Positions 32,468 to 32,921 of a stretch of DNA of 32,921 bases are shown piece by piece. Numbering within the stretch: the first letter of the stretch is position 1; the number at the start of each line of letters is the position of its first letter. The notes under the pieces were generated by a model that saw nothing but the letters and a program-made list of their open reading frames with translations, was not told the origin of the DNA and did not search any database. The stretch covers positions 1 to 32,921 of the forward strand of contig JABVXU010000597.1 in NCBI GenBank assembly GCA_013365365.1, given 5' to 3'. This DNA comes from Cruorifilaria tuberocauda (taxonomy: Eukaryota; Nematoda; Chromadorea; Rhabditida; Onchocercidae). A program made the translations under genes and the position numbers.

Positions 32468-32921
32468 TCCGGAAGATAAAATTTCGCCGTTCGTAAATTT
32501 GATTACTGCTTCAATTTTAAATACAAATTAGGCAAAAAAGATACAATCATTCAGATATTCCGAAAAATGGCATTCTCTTTAACATCAGAAAAAAAAGTGA
32601 AATGCATTTCAATTAATAGTTTTTCTGATTCATTTCTTTTTCAATTAATTATTTCAGCAATTTTTTTTTTGATTTTGTACTTAGCTACTGCAAATATTTG
32701 ATGCTATTAAAAACAAAACGGAAACGGAAACGGAAAAAAACGGAAAACGGAACGAAAAACAGCTTTGTCATCATAATCTCATCCAATGTTAGAAAATATC
32801 AGGAACTCGTTATTTCTTGAATAACATTCGAAACTGCAGGCTAACGAGAATGAGTTATTAGAAATTGTCGCTTGAGGTAAGCGCGAGATGCCGTTCAAAG
32901 AAAATGCGAGCTTGAAAACTG
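32468..32921. other. Right end of the window, upstream of the MARCH gene
   Basis: AT-rich DNA with the AAACGG repeat. On the plus strand a 37-nt stretch at about 32840-32876 lies between a good acceptor (aactgcag) and a good donor (TTGAG then gtaagc), which could be a small exon of a gene running off the right edge; in its open frame it stops just before the donor, so it would have to be untranslated or terminal. Confidence 0.3.
32716..32754 (+). repeat. Short tandem repeat of an AAACGG-like unit
   Basis: Five ACGGAA blocks in about 39 nt, three of them at an exact 6-nt period, followed by two at irregular spacing. It is a simple sequence repeat upstream of the MARCH gene. Confidence 0.8.

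Noticed and set aside
1..32921. Bacterial (Wolbachia-type) insertion or mobile-element coding sequence
   Set aside because: No transposase, reverse transcriptase or bacterial-style gene was seen in any frame; apart from the short GC-rich island the composition is uniform.

Overview
This window is nuclear DNA of a nematode, most likely a filarial or other spirurid worm. It is very AT-rich, its genes are split into many short exons by introns of about 60 to 1040 nt, and most genes have a lone pyrimidine-AG acceptor just 5' of the start codon, as expected for spliced-leader (SL) trans-splicing. The encoded proteins are all ordinary eukaryotic families. No tRNA, rRNA, transposase, phage or CRISPR feature was found. 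The species is an inference; the sequence gives no direct marker.

Layout. (1) 392-531 (+): last exon of a gene entering from the left, ending in a GPI-signal-like tail. (2) 4132-6705 (+): a NADAR-domain (YbiA-like, ADP-ribose-processing superfamily) protein, 324 aa in seven exons. (3) 8218-9586 (-): an unrecognised 184 aa protein with one membrane segment. (4) 10365-12319 (-): ribosome-assembly factor MRT4, 219 aa. (5) 14359-16173 (-): an Aurora B-type mitotic kinase, 300 aa. (6) 17312-18284 (-), with a possible first exon at 18916: an unrecognised small gene whose 5' join is unresolved. (7) 20905-23839 (-): the SAGA/TFIID-related factor SPT3, 275 aa. (8) 26259-29371 (+): transaldolase, 322 aa. 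(9) 30670-32419 or 32467 (-): a MARCH-type membrane RING-CH ubiquitin ligase, about 185-189 aa. I rebuilt exon phases by hand; for genes 2-5 and 7-9 every junction is phase-consistent and the joined protein lines up with what I know of the family.

The genes serve mixed housekeeping roles (ribosome assembly, mitosis, transcription, pentose phosphate pathway, membrane ubiquitination) and do not form a pathway. Genes 5, 4 and 3 lie in the same direction, and the roughly 750 nt gap between MRT4 and the membrane-protein gene could fit a filarial-type operon. SPT3 and transaldolase are divergent across about 2.4 kb.

The most striking non-genic signal is a perfect 31-bp inverted repeat with a 3-nt loop at 14180-14244, just past the Aurora poly(A) signal. 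Others are a 49-nt-period duplication upstream of the NADAR gene, two pairs of diverged dispersed repeats, a short GC-rich island at about 25265-25405 and several hairpins. I see no clearly new multi-gene system here.
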